This document shows positions 16,933 to 26,000 of a DNA stretch of 64,000 nt, in pieces (the stretch's first letter is position 1; every line of letters begins with the position of its first letter). Position numbers and translations under genes: made by a program. The DNA comes from an uncultured Methanoregula sp. GTDB taxonomy: Archaea > Halobacteriota > Methanomicrobia > Methanomicrobiales > Methanospirillaceae. The notes beneath the pieces were generated by a model. That model had not been told where the DNA came from. It did not search any database and was given only the letters and a program-made list of their open reading frames with translations. The stretch lies in contig NZ_OY763919.1 of assembly GCF_963667735.1 (NCBI RefSeq), forward strand, positions 2,233,539 through 2,297,538, in the 5' to 3' direction.

Positions 16933-18753
16933 TTATAATACCGGAGTATTGGTGAACCGGTACGTACCCACAGGAATTGATATCTCAAACCGAGCACCCT
17001 GGCCCGGTTTGCCCGTCTCCCGTATGCTTATGCCGGTGATGGCCAGGATCTCCCGGGCAAGGAAGAGCCCAAGACCGGTATTTCTCCCGGCGCCGCGTTC
17101 GAACAGGTGCTCCTTCTCGCTCGTGCTGATTCCCCTGCCGTTATCTTCAACAATTATGAGCAGGTGATCGGAAAATTCGGAAGAAGAGACCGTGATCCGG
17201 TCAAACGAACTTCCTCCGTGCCGGAGAGAATTGTCGATGAGGTTGTAACATACTTTCTCAAGAAGGGGATCGGCAAAGACCTCGATCTGATCAACTCTGT
17301 CCTCCCAGGAAATGGCCTGGAAAGAGAGCGTTGCTGCGGATTGTTTCAGGCAGTCGGTGATCTTCTGCCACTGGGGGATCATCACCCCCAGGTGTTCGTA
17401 ATCCCGGGTGAAGAGGATCTGGCGCTGCAGGCTATGGGCAATCTTCTTCTCCCGCTCGATAATCTCTTCCTGTTTTTTGGGGTTTTTCAGATTATCCCCG
17501 GCAAGGAGGAACAATCCGTCAAGCACCATGATCTGGTTGAGGATATCATGCCTTGTCATGCTCGAGAGCAGGTTCAACTTCCGGTTCACCTGACGGAGCG
17601 CATTCTCCACCTGCTTTCGCTCGGATATATCCCGGATAACCGATATGATGATGGATTCATTGTTCATGACTTCTGAAAATGAACTCACTTCAACCGGGAA
17701 GACCGATCCGTCCTTCTTCCGGTGAACTGTTTCGAAAATAATCCCGGTGTTCGAAGCTTTATTCATCTGGCCGCGGGCAATGGAAATGTTCTCATTGTAG
17801 CGGAAATCGAAGATCGTCATGTTCAGCAGTTCATCCCGGGAGTACCCGTAAACGCCAATGGCCGTCTTGTTGAAATCCAGGATGCGCCCGTCAGTTTTCC
17901 GGATAAAGACAATCGTGTCCCGGGAATTTTCGAACAATACCTTATGGCGGAAGGCAGTCTCTTCAGCCCGCCGCTGATCGGTGATATCATTGCCAATGCA
18001 GAGTATTCCCTCGAAATTACCATTTTCGTCGAGCAGCAGTTTGTTCCACCAGTGTACCCAGACCCGATCACCAGAACGGGTGATATTCTCGTTGATATTG
18101 TCCTGGTGTTGTTCTGCATGAACGAGAATTTCTTTAATAAGGCTCGTGAGATTCCGGTTGGTGCCGGACTCGGTTTCAGGTACTATGGTCCCGACAACCG
18201 GTTTCCCGATTATCTCGTCCTGCCGGTACCCGAAAAATTCCTGTGCATAGTTGTTGAAGAACGTGACGCAGCCGGATTTATCCAGTTTCAGGATAATGGC
18301 ATTGGCATTTTCCACAAGTTCGCGATATTTTTCCTCGCTTCGCCGCAGTGCGTTCTGTGCATCCAGGCGCTCTGACGCTTTGGTTATCTTGTGGGCCAGT
18401 TCGGCAAACTGCGAACGGGGATCGCCCCCTTTCTGGAGATAAAAATCCACGCCATTATTGATGGCCTCAATCACAATCTCTTCCCTGCCTTTTCCGGTAA
18501 AAAGAATGAACGGCAGGTCATGGTACCGGCTCCGGACGGTTTTTAAGAGAGCAATCCCGTCGGTTTCAGGCATCTGGTAATCCGAGACAATGACATCGTA
18601 GGATCCGGTTTCCAGCTTCTCGAGTGCAATCTTTGCAGAATTTGCCGTATCAACACGGAATTTTCCCATCTTTTTTAAAAAAACGCTGGTTATTTCGAGA
18701 AGCATCTCTTCATCATCGACATATAATACGGAAATAGTATCGGGGGTCGCCAT
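16933..18753 (-). CDS. Receiver - PAS - PAS - histidine kinase
   Basis: 606 residues from ATG 18753. An upstream ATG at 18870 would add 39 residues lacking domain character, whereas the receiver begins right after 18753 (I-S-V-L-Y-V-D-D-E-E). The receiver (about 7-125) has the phosphorylatable Asp in V-I-V-S-D-Y-Q-M-P. Two PAS domains follow (about 145-265 and 270-390), then M-T-R-H-D-I-L-N-Q and an intact HATPase (N-L-I-D-N-S, E-D-N-G-R-G-I, T-G-L-G-L-F-L). A receiver at the N-terminus makes this a hybrid that can be fed by another kinase. Cytosolic. Paralogue of the 9440 and 31263 kinases. Confidence 0.92.
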   Translation of the reverse strand: MATPDTISVLYVDDEEMLLEITSVFLKKMGKFRVDTANSAKIALEKLETGSYDVIVSDYQMPETDGIALLKTVRSRYHDLPFILFTGKGREEIVIEAINNGVDFYLQKGGDPRSQFAELAHKITKASERLDAQNALRRSEEKYRELVENANAIILKLDKSGCVTFFNNYAQEFFGYRQDEIIGKPVVGTIVPETESGTNRNLTSLIKEILVHAEQHQDNINENITRSGDRVWVHWWNKLLLDENGNFEGILCIGNDITDQRRAEETAFRHKVLFENSRDTIVFIRKTDGRILDFNKTAIGVYGYSRDELLNMTIFDFRYNENISIARGQMNKASNTGIIFETVHRKKDGSVFPVEVSSFSEVMNNESIIISVIRDISERKQVENALRQVNRKLNLLSSMTRHDILNQIMVLDGLFLLAGDNLKNPKKQEEIIEREKKIAHSLQRQILFTRDYEHLGVMIPQWQKITDCLKQSAATLSFQAISWEDRVDQIEVFADPLLEKVCYNLIDNSLRHGGSSFDRITVSSSEFSDHLLIIVEDNGRGISTSEKEHLFERGAGRNTGLGLFLAREILAITGISIRETGKPGQGARFEISIPVGTYRFTNTPVL

Positions 18754-19015
18754 ATTGTATCCAGTTTTTATCTCTTTTCGGGTTACAGGACGGGGAATCT
18801 TACCGGATATCAAAGAACAATGCACACGAGCTGGATATCTCGCTCTGTCCTGGAAAACAACATCTTCCATTCAGGTACACGCATTTTTGTCTGCATGAAA
18901 AGCACATCGCAGTAGGCAATCGTTCTGGTGATAATGTATCCGGATAGGTCAGTGGGCGGCAAGGGAAGTATCGTGAATTGCGGACACTTTTGATCTGATA
19001 TACATTATTTATTAA

Positions 19016-19024
19016 TTTATAAAC
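19016..19024 (+). promoter_or_regulatory. Box A candidate in AT-rich stretch
   Basis: TTTATAAAC is a near-consensus archaeal box A, centred about 20-25 bases before the ATG at 19041. Confidence 0.5.
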
Positions 19025-19040
19025 AATATATTTTATCGTA

Positions 19041-19313
19041 ATGGTAGCACTCCGGCGTCCGAAAAACTGGCCTTCCATCCCCCAGACGCCCCCCAAACCC
19101 GTATCAAAGCCGGATCCCCATTCCGGTTCCCGGGCCCGGGTTGAACCCGCAGCGATTCGACCGGATACCCGTGAGAGGCGCCAGCCTTCCGCTCCTGCTC
19201 CAGACTGGGTACGCAGTACCGATCGCGTTCAGGGCTGGGATTTCACGGAAGGCCGGGATCACACCAAAGGAATCGACCGGACCCGGGGGCGGGACCGGAC
19301 CGGCAGGTCCTGA
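19041..19313 (+). CDS. Possible small basic Pro/Arg-rich protein
   Basis: 90 residues, very basic, Pro-rich in its first half, with repeating T-R-G-R-D-R-T-like units at the end. No hydrophobic core or known motif. Supporting it are the box A just upstream and G/C-biased third codon positions. Against it, composition is low-complexity and the G/C-rich context keeps frames open by chance. An unstructured nucleic-acid-binding protein is conceivable. Confidence 0.25.
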   Translation: MVALRRPKNWPSIPQTPPKPVSKPDPHSGSRARVEPAAIRPDTRERRQPSAPAPDWVRSTDRVQGWDFTEGRDHTKGIDRTRGRDRTGRS

Positions 19314-19547
19314 TCCTGAATGATGATCGGGCCGAAAACCTGCTGGCATACTTTTTTAGATCCGGCTTGGTTTCCTGCATATGTCCAGAATCTCCCCCCG
19401 CTTTTTGCATGGGAGACGATCGATATCTGCCCATGAAATAAGGAAAATCCTGAATCAGATAAGCCGATCCGATTCTGGGTTGTATTTTATGAGCTTGAGC
19501 AGCCAATGTATTCCCAGATCCAGGGTATATTTCATTCCAGAGGATTC

Positions 19548-21170
19548 ATGAGCCAGATTTATCTTTTCGGTCACCAGAAACCTGACACTGACAGTATTGC
19601 AAGTGTCATCGGGTATGCTGAATACAAAAATATTTCAGAGCCCGGGCGATACGTTCCGGCCCGGTGCGGCGAGCTGAATCCTGAGAGCCGGTGGGTGCTC
19701 GAACATTTCTCTCTTACGGAGCCCGTGTATATTCCTTCAGTTGAGCCAAAGCTGGCCGATATCCGGTATAAACCTGTCTTTGCTCTTTCTGATGATGTGC
19801 CTACGGTCGATGTTGCAACCCTGATGGCCCGGGAAGGGATACGGAATGTTGTGATAACCGATCCTCTTGGAAAACCGGTCGGGATGGTAGGCGAGCATGC
19901 CCTTGCGCTTGCCTGCATAGAAACTATCCATCTGTCAGAGCTTGCGGTTACTCCCATTCCTGTCGAGACCCTGGCAAGGATCCTGAATGCCACAATCATC
20001 GTATCTGCCCACCGGCATCTCGAAGGGCGGGTGTATATTGCAATCGATGCCCTGCATGTGACGCTCGGCAAGATGACCCGGAACGATATCGCAGTTGTCG
20101 GTGATGATGAGCCGGCCCAGCTGGCGTTTATCTCTGCCGGCATTGCCTGCCTGATCATTGCCGAGGGGGCCCCTGTCGGCGAGCGGGTTGCTCATGCGGC
20201 CAAAGACAAGGGTGTCTTTGTCCTCTCAACCGGCCTTGACGCATTCGGCGTAGGCAAAATGATAAACCTCTCGCTTCCTGCCCGGGCGATCATGGAGACC
20301 AATGTACCGGTACTCTCGTGCGGCGAGACGATTGCCCATGCCCGCAGGGTTGTATCCGGTTCAAAATTCCGGGCAGCCTGTGTTGTGGACAAACAAGGGA
20401 AGCTTTCCGGCATACTCACCCGTACAACTCTTCTGGATGAAGTGCGAAGACCGGTCATCCTGCTCGATCATAATGAAGCCTCGCAGGCGGTCGAGGGCAT
20501 TGGGGAAGCCGAGATACTGGAGATTATCGATCACCACCGGCTTGGCGCAATCTCGACCTTAAAACCGATTCATTTTCTCAATGAACCGGTTGGTGCAACG
20601 TCAACTATCATTGCCATGAAATTCAAAGAATCCGGCCTGAAGCCATCAAAAGCAATAGCCGGGGCGCTCCTCTGCGGGATCCTTTCGGACACTCTTGCCC
20701 TGAAAATGTCAACAACAACCCTGCGGGATAAAAAAGCAGTCGAGTTCTTATCTCCCCTGGCGTGTGAGGATCCTGATAAACTCGGGATTGTACTTCTCGA
20801 ACAGGCAATGGATCTCTCCGGCGCCCCGCTGGATGCCATTCTTGCCCGGGATATGAAAATATTCGATCTCTCCTCCAAAAAGATCGTGATCGCCCAGGTC
20901 ATGGTACCCTCCTTCTCCTGGAACCGGGAGCGGGATATCGATATCCAGAAGGAAATTCTCTCAATAAGAACAGGATCCGGCGCAGATCTCGCGCTTGTCC
21001 TCTTTACCAGCGTTACGGAAAATGCAAGCGAACTTTACGGGACCGCCGAACCGGGCTTTTTAAGAACGGTCTTCGGGAACGATCTGCCCATCCGGCTGGA
21101 TGGGGTAATGTCCCGCAAGAAGGATTTCCTCCCGCTGCTGGGGGAAAAACTCCGCACCCTTGCCCGCTGA
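19548..21170 (+). CDS. ppaC: Mn-dependent inorganic pyrophosphatase, CBS/DRTGG type
   Basis: 540 residues from ATG 19548, which follows an A/G-rich stretch and starts right at M-S-Q-I-Y-L-F-G-H; an ATG at 19506 is less likely. A family II (DHH-type) pyrophosphatase: G-H-Q-K-P-D-T-D-S and D-H-H-R-L-G ligate Mn2+, and S-R-K-K-D-F-L-P near the end binds phosphate. Between the two halves of the DHH domain lies an insert of about 220 residues with CBS motifs flanking a DRTGG domain, as in nucleotide-regulated family members. It hydrolyses pyrophosphate, probably under control of adenine nucleotides. The usual length is about 310 without and about 545 with the insert. Confidence 0.93.
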   Translation: MSQIYLFGHQKPDTDSIASVIGYAEYKNISEPGRYVPARCGELNPESRWVLEHFSLTEPVYIPSVEPKLADIRYKPVFALSDDVPTVDVATLMAREGIRNVVITDPLGKPVGMVGEHALALACIETIHLSELAVTPIPVETLARILNATIIVSAHRHLEGRVYIAIDALHVTLGKMTRNDIAVVGDDEPAQLAFISAGIACLIIAEGAPVGERVAHAAKDKGVFVLSTGLDAFGVGKMINLSLPARAIMETNVPVLSCGETIAHARRVVSGSKFRAACVVDKQGKLSGILTRTTLLDEVRRPVILLDHNEASQAVEGIGEAEILEIIDHHRLGAISTLKPIHFLNEPVGATSTIIAMKFKESGLKPSKAIAGALLCGILSDTLALKMSTTTLRDKKAVEFLSPLACEDPDKLGIVLLEQAMDLSGAPLDAILARDMKIFDLSSKKIVIAQVMVPSFSWNRERDIDIQKEILSIRTGSGADLALVLFTSVTENASELYGTAEPGFLRTVFGNDLPIRLDGVMSRKKDFLPLLGEKLRTLAR

Positions 21171-21220
21171 AAGAGTTCGGCATTCCATTGCGTTTGGCAT
21201 TATCAAAAAAAGAGAAACGA

Positions 21221-21922
21221 TTATTCCCGCAGTTTGCGGGCTGCAACAATTCCCGCGATCCCTATCCCCATGAAACCTATCCAGACCGGAAGGGGGGATT
21301 TTGTCGGTGCCGGAACCGGTGAGGCCGTAGGGGCCGGGTTCAGGGTCGCGTAGAGCGTGATGGTCTGGCCTGCGGCCGGGACCCCCGGCATGGATGCCGT
21401 GTAGGGAAGATAGCCGTTCATGGAGACGGTATAAGTCTGGTACGGTGTTCCGGTAGTATAGACCGGGACCGTGAGGGTGCCCTGGGTGATTGTCCCGACA
21501 ACCTGGTTATCGAACATAACGGTAGCCCCGTTCACATTGCAGTTGACGGTGTACCAGCCCTGGTTTCCACCAATGACAGCCTGGGTTGTGGGGACAACCG
21601 GGTTCAATGTTGCATACAGGTTCTCGGTCTCCCCCATCCCGGGCATATACGGGATGCTTCCGGAGTAGGGAGAATACCCGGCTTTACTCACCGAATATGA
21701 CTTGTAAGGAGTTCCGGTACTGTACACGCCAACATTCAGGACTCCCCCGGTAATTACTCCCTGGTAGGTTCCGTCAAAATAGACCTGCGCTCCATCTACA
21801 TTACAGTGTACGCTGATCCATCCCTGGTTCCCGCCAATCGGTTCGGCAGCATTCGCGGGTATGATGCAGGCAAGCGTGAGTAATACGGCAAGAGCCGCAA
21901 TCAGGATACGGGTAATTCTCAT
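21221..21922 (-). CDS. Secreted surface protein with two PEGA-like repeats
   Basis: 233 residues from ATG 21922; an upstream frame to 22042 would place coding sequence before a clear signal peptide. Residues 1-26 are a signal peptide ending A-N-A-A-E. Two repeats of about 80 residues follow, each starting G-G-N-Q-G-W and ending L-Y-A-T-L-N-P, with the V-N-C-N-V-N/D-G-A-x-V-x-F-D core of PEGA-like folds. A Thr/Pro/Ser linker leads to T-K-S-P-L-P and one C-terminal membrane segment with a basic tail (A-A-R-K-L-R-E). Likely cell-surface. The same repeat occurs once in the 42607 protein. Confidence 0.8.
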   Translation of the reverse strand: MRITRILIAALAVLLTLACIIPANAAEPIGGNQGWISVHCNVDGAQVYFDGTYQGVITGGVLNVGVYSTGTPYKSYSVSKAGYSPYSGSIPYMPGMGETENLYATLNPVVPTTQAVIGGNQGWYTVNCNVNGATVMFDNQVVGTITQGTLTVPVYTTGTPYQTYTVSMNGYLPYTASMPGVPAAGQTITLYATLNPAPTASPVPAPTKSPLPVWIGFMGIGIAGIVAARKLRE

Positions 21923-22011
21923 GGTGATTCCTCGTGTATACTGGATAATAGGAGGAATGGTATAAAAAGAATCCGGCAGGAAGCCGGGATACCGGGAATC
22001 GATCCCTGAAA

Positions 22012-22866
22012 TTAAGACTCGGGAAGGTCTCCGGAGATCCACCGGGTTATGAGCATATGCGTTATACTGATCTTTGGCGGAATATTCGGGATAGTATTAC
22101 GATCAAACCAGCCGGCGGATTCAATCTCGGTTCCATCCGGAGTCACCGTCCCGTTGGCATAATCTGCAACAAAAGCTATCATCAGCGAGTTGGGAAACGG
22201 CCAGGGTTCGCTGGCCAGATACCTGACATGGGATATTTCAATCCCGGCCTCTTCCCGTACTTCCCGGTGGACCGCGTGCTCGATCGTCTCACCCGGCTCA
22301 ACAAAACCGGCCACAAGACTGAATCTTCCCTTTGGGGCCTGTTTTCCATGAACCATCAGGATGGACTCGTCCTTTCTTACAAGGACAACGATTGCCGGGG
22401 AGAGCCGGGCATACGTAATATGGTTGCATGCAGGACAGATCTTTGCCCGTTCTATCAGGGATGAGACGGTCCTGGTGCCGCATTTTCCACAGAACCGGGT
22501 GGTGCGGTTGTAATCATCTATCTGGAGAGCAAGACCGGCAATGGCGAGCTCTTCTTCCGGAATTCTGCCGGCAAGTTCCCGGGCTCCGGACAGTACAAAT
22601 CCATCCGGGCAAGACATACCACGGGGGATCTCAAGAACATAACAAGGCGCCGGGCCCAGGTTTCCAAGATACTGGGGGGATTCTTTCATCGATTCGGGGA
22701 TTTCCCATGATGGCGGCAGAAAGATGGTAGGATCGCGGCCCGCCCGGACACAGACCTCGTTCTCCCGGACCGCAACAATCCGTGCATCTGCCGGTATTGT
22801 CCCGGGAAGCGGGTACTGTTTGGAGAGGGAACCCGCCTCAAAACGTGCAATATGATCCATAAGCAT
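22012..22866 (-). CDS. nudC: NADH pyrophosphatase NudC
   Basis: 284 residues from ATG 22866; a TTG at 22872 and ATG at 22860 are alternatives. A box A-like cttttta stretch on the minus strand upstream suggests a leaderless start near here. Layout is that of NudC: a beta-rich N-terminal domain, a zinc ribbon (C-G-K-C-G-T and C-P-A-C-N), then a Nudix domain with the box G-F-V-E-P-G-E-T...R-E-V-R-E-E-A-G-I. The S-x-P-W-P-F-P-N-S motif after the Nudix box is the NudC signature. It cleaves NADH (and NAD-capped RNA in bacteria) to NMNH and AMP. The family is mainly bacterial. Confidence 0.93.
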   Translation of the reverse strand: MLMDHIARFEAGSLSKQYPLPGTIPADARIVAVRENEVCVRAGRDPTIFLPPSWEIPESMKESPQYLGNLGPAPCYVLEIPRGMSCPDGFVLSGARELAGRIPEEELAIAGLALQIDDYNRTTRFCGKCGTRTVSSLIERAKICPACNHITYARLSPAIVVLVRKDESILMVHGKQAPKGRFSLVAGFVEPGETIEHAVHREVREEAGIEISHVRYLASEPWPFPNSLMIAFVADYANGTVTPDGTEIESAGWFDRNTIPNIPPKISITHMLITRWISGDLPES

Positions 22867-23009
22867 TCTCAAATATTGTATTCCTGTTGGCGGGCCAGAG
22901 TAAAAAGGATAAAGAATCTGCCGGAAGCTTTTCCCACAACAGATCTCAAAAGTCTTTTTGGGATCAAACCAATGTATCTGCCGGCAGATGCAGGTTGTGA
23001 ATCAGAATC

Positions 23010-23594
23010 ATGGAAGGGAAATATTCAGAGATCTGCACGTATGTGCTGGGGATACTGGGAAAAGACGGCTCCCATGGAATGGACCATGTTCTTCGGGTTA
23101 CCCGGCTGTGCCGGATGATCGGCAGGAAAGAATCTGCCGATATGGCAATCCTGGTTCCCGCGGCGCTTCTTCATGATATTGCCCGGCCGCAGGAGAAAGC
23201 CACCGGTATCCCGCATGAGACCGAAGGGGCGCGGCTGGCAGGGCTGTACCTGGCATCCATCGGGTATCCTGAACATCTCATCCCGGTAATAACCGATGCC
23301 ATCAGCACGCACCGGTTCCGTTCAATGGAAAAGCCCGGCACCCTGGAAGCGCAAATCCTGTCCGATGCCGATAAACTGGACGCCATGGGTGCCGTGGGGA
23401 TTGCCCGGACATTCATGCGGGCTGCCGAGCATGGCGGAAACCTGGATGATGCAGTTATGCATTTTCACGACAAACTGCTCCATCTGCATGAACGCATGTA
23501 TACCCGTACGGCACAGGAAATTGCCCAAAAACGCCATGCTCTTCTGGTTCTGTTTCTCTCCCGGCTCGAAGAAGAACGGGATACATCCTCATAG
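23010..23594 (+). CDS. HD-domain metal-dependent phosphohydrolase
   Basis: 194 residues. Metal-binding residues of an HD hydrolase are visible: H-G-M-D-H near 22-27, L-L-H-D-I-A near 53-58, a later H-E-T and T-H-R-F, and S-D-A-D-K-L-D-A-M-G near 118-127. This set resembles the YfbR/YedJ-like or uncharacterised HD families of nucleotidases. The substrate is unknown; a nucleotide is likely by family knowledge. Starts with ATG 23010. Convergent with the receiver gene at 23597, only 2 bases apart. Confidence 0.85.
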   Translation: MEGKYSEICTYVLGILGKDGSHGMDHVLRVTRLCRMIGRKESADMAILVPAALLHDIARPQEKATGIPHETEGARLAGLYLASIGYPEHLIPVITDAISTHRFRSMEKPGTLEAQILSDADKLDAMGAVGIARTFMRAAEHGGNLDDAVMHFHDKLLHLHERMYTRTAQEIAQKRHALLVLFLSRLEEERDTSS

Positions 23595-23596
23595 GA

Positions 23597-24715
23597 TTAA
23601 ACCGGGTCTTGACGCCCGGTCGTATCCAGTGAGATTACCGATATTGCGATGAGTTCGTTTCCGGACTGGTCAAAGACCGGGTACATCTTCCGGAGGAATG
23701 TCCGGTTGTTCAGGCTATAGGTCTCTTCACGAGGTTTTTTGGACCTGATGACCTCCCCGAGGGAATCCGTAAATGCCGTGTTCTGATCTTGGGTATGGAA
23801 CTCGCCATACTCTTGCAAATAATAATTATCCCCGGAAATGCCGAGCCGGTTTTTATGGTGATTGTTCATGAACAGGTATCTTCCCCGGGGATCTACGGTG
23901 TAAATGGAGTCCTGGGTGGCCTCGACAACAATCCGGTAATTCTCATCGGTTATCCGGAGTGCCTCTTCGATCTTCTTCCGCCCGGTGGTTTCGGCCGATA
24001 TGACCGTTACTGCAAATACCCGTTCCAGGGTCTCGTTCCGGACCGGGCTCAGCCGCCGGATAAACCAGCGGTCCCGGCTGCAGTATTCGTCCTGGACAGA
24101 TTTGCCCGATTCAATACTTTTATGAACGCTAGCCGCGAACCGTGCGCTCGCTTCGGGAGTGTGGAATTCCCGGTAATCGCGGCCAATATAATCTCCGTTC
24201 TGGATTCCAAGCCGCTTCTGGTGATAGGTGTTCATGAAGAGATAGCGGCAGTTCTTGTCCACCATGTAGATGGAATCCTCGATTGCTTCTACAATGGTCC
24301 GGTGGTTGACTTCCGAGCGGATAAGAGCCTCTTCCACTCTCTTCCGCATCACTGCCTGGTGCACCATGTTCCGGAGTTCGGCATACTGGCTCTTCGGATC
24401 CCCGCTTTTCTGGAGATAAAAGTCAGCGCCTGAGTTGAGAGCCCGGATTACGATGTCCTCCCGGTCTTTTCCCGTGAAAATGATGAATGGTTTATCGATA
24501 GCCAGGCTCATGAACTCGTTCAGAAACTCGATCCCATCCATCTCCGGCATATTGTAGTCGGAGACTACCGCATCGTACTTCTTCTCATGGAGCATCCGGA
24601 GGGCCTCTTCTGCAGATGAGGCAGTATCAACAATCAGATCCCCGTCTTTTTCAAGGAAGATCCGGGTGATTTCAAGCAGTTCCGGCTGGTCATCAACCAG
24701 GAGAATGGTAATCAT
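23597..24715 (-). CDS. Receiver - PAS - PAS protein without kinase domain
   Basis: 372 residues. The receiver (1-125) has Asp-Asp near the start (L-L-V-D-D-Q) and the acceptor Asp in V-V-S-D-Y-N-M-P; the closing Lys is in Y-L-Q-K-S-G. Two PAS domains of about 120 residues follow and resemble each other (both have Y-L-F-M-N, H-x-K-R/N-R-L-G-I and E-F-H-T). It ends directly after PAS 2 with no HisKA, HATPase or effector. Such proteins probably act as phosphorelay intermediates or interact with other PAS proteins. Confidence 0.88.
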   Translation of the reverse strand: MITILLVDDQPELLEITRIFLEKDGDLIVDTASSAEEALRMLHEKKYDAVVSDYNMPEMDGIEFLNEFMSLAIDKPFIIFTGKDREDIVIRALNSGADFYLQKSGDPKSQYAELRNMVHQAVMRKRVEEALIRSEVNHRTIVEAIEDSIYMVDKNCRYLFMNTYHQKRLGIQNGDYIGRDYREFHTPEASARFAASVHKSIESGKSVQDEYCSRDRWFIRRLSPVRNETLERVFAVTVISAETTGRKKIEEALRITDENYRIVVEATQDSIYTVDPRGRYLFMNNHHKNRLGISGDNYYLQEYGEFHTQDQNTAFTDSLGEVIRSKKPREETYSLNNRTFLRKMYPVFDQSGNELIAISVISLDTTGRQDPV

Positions 24716-24985
24716 GGTTTCGTGTTTCCTTTTGGTGTGCAGTCCATGTAACGAAATTGTGAGGGTAAGGAAGTATAGGACTAACGGGTTTTAATGATAT
24801 CCATAATAGGCCGGTAAAAGAGAAAATCTGGTTGCTCTATGAGGATACAGATGCACGTTACCAGGAACAAATACCCTGCCGGTTTTTTTGCTGGCACAAA
24901 CCCGCATGGATCTGCATTGGATAATCCGGAAGGATTCCCGTCAGAAAATGGACGGATCTCCTCTCATCAAAAGAATCCTCCGAAA

Positions 24986-25486
24986 TTATTCCCGGCACAA
25001 CAGTTCAACTTCGCAGGAAAGGCGGTACATCCGTTTCCTTGCTTTCTTCGGGAGGTGAATGGCAGATCCGATACTCTGTTCAATGGATGTCCGGTGGCGA
25101 CCGGCTATCAGGTTGTCTGCATGCGCAACTATCTTCTCTTCCGTTGTTTCCGGAATACAGTTCCGGGGAGAGAGGCCAAGAAGCGTACATTCATCGGCCG
25201 TAAGACCGGCACCGGTATGGCATTCCACGATCCGGGCCAGTTCTTCAGGACACCCTAGCTGCCTAAGGAGATCTGCTCCTTCCTGGGCATGGTGTATCGT
25301 ATGGGTCCGGCTCCTGCCGATATCGTGAAGCATGGATCCGGATAGTACGAGATCAAAATTGATATCCGGGTTATGGGAAGCATATTCCCGGGCGCACTCG
25401 GTCACCGCCCGGCAATGTGCAATCACTTTGCTGCTGCACCCGGAATCGCGCAGCATCTTCTCGCAGGATCGTATCGGATCAGGCAT
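24986..25486 (-). CDS. HD-domain protein in the tfe operon
   Basis: 166 residues from ATG 25486, which overlaps the tfe stop by 8 bases; a longer frame to 25513 is unlikely because it runs farther into tfe. HD motif residues: S-K-V-I-A-H-C, M-L-H-D-I-G-R-S and V-E-C-H-T-G-A, then A-H-A-D-N-L-I. This matches a small HD family (TIGR00295-like) common in methanogens. Substrate unknown. It is the last gene of a five-gene minus-strand operon dominated by information-processing functions. Confidence 0.82.
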   Translation of the reverse strand: MPDPIRSCEKMLRDSGCSSKVIAHCRAVTECAREYASHNPDINFDLVLSGSMLHDIGRSRTHTIHHAQEGADLLRQLGCPEELARIVECHTGAGLTADECTLLGLSPRNCIPETTEEKIVAHADNLIAGRHRTSIEQSIGSAIHLPKKARKRMYRLSCEVELLCRE

Positions 25487-26000
25487 GCCCGAGAGATTTC
25501 CGGATATCCTCAATCCGGTGTTTCAGGGATTTGAGCAGCATCTCGTTATCGAAATGCCCCATGGGCTGGTCGCAGTCGGGGCATTTGAAATCAATGTTCA
25601 TTGCCTGGGGGAAGGTGAAGATCAGGTGACAGTCCTTGCAGATATAGAAATCATTCTCTTCCTCGTATTTTTCCCGGCGGGCAAGTTTCTCAAGAACGGT
25701 TGCCATGTCTTCCCGGATAGCATCATAGATATGGTCGGTCCTGAGCTGCCAGAGATACGTCAGCCAGCCGGTCTCATTGTTCTTGATCCGGTGGTATTCA
25801 GCAAGGCGTTTCTCGTACAGGGTATAGAGCGTGTGCCGGACCGAGTTCAAGTTGATGCCGGTCTTTGCCGCGAGATCTTCATCACTGTGTTCGCCTTCCT
25901 TGGGAAAGCGTTCAAGAAGGTTGAGACCTTCATCGCCAACAAGGCGGTGAAGATACGCACGTATCGCGGGATCGTTTATCGCGTCTTCCGTTGGATCCAT
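25479..26000 (-). CDS. tfe: Transcription factor E (TFE alpha)
   Basis: 173 residues. An N-terminal winged helix (about 10-90) and a C-terminal zinc ribbon (C-K-D-C and C-P-D-C, about 118-142) are joined by a charged helical linker, the standard archaeal TFE layout. TFE joins RNA polymerase and helps open promoters and keep the clamp open. The ATG overlaps the stop of the ATP-grasp gene by one base (TGATG). Confidence 0.95.
   Translation of the reverse strand: MDPTEDAINDPAIRAYLHRLVGDEGLNLLERFPKEGEHSDEDLAAKTGINLNSVRHTLYTLYEKRLAEYHRIKNNETGWLTYLWQLRTDHIYDAIREDMATVLEKLARREKYEEENDFYICKDCHLIFTFPQAMNIDFKCPDCDQPMGHFDNEMLLKSLKHRIEDIRKSLGHA

Larger units (their letters stand above)
18754..19547. other. 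794-bp region with one doubtful ORF
   Basis: Apart from the weak small ORF at 19041-19313, no frame is convincing. 18990-19040 is very AT-rich (a run of T/A around a TATA-like element), the densest promoter-like stretch in the window. 19320-19547 holds the leader of the pyrophosphatase gene, with an AT-rich element near 19350. Confidence 0.5.

Noticed and set aside
18754..18870. 39-residue N-terminal extension of the receiver-PAS kinase
   Set aside because: The receiver starts immediately after ATG 18753, and the extension has no domain character.
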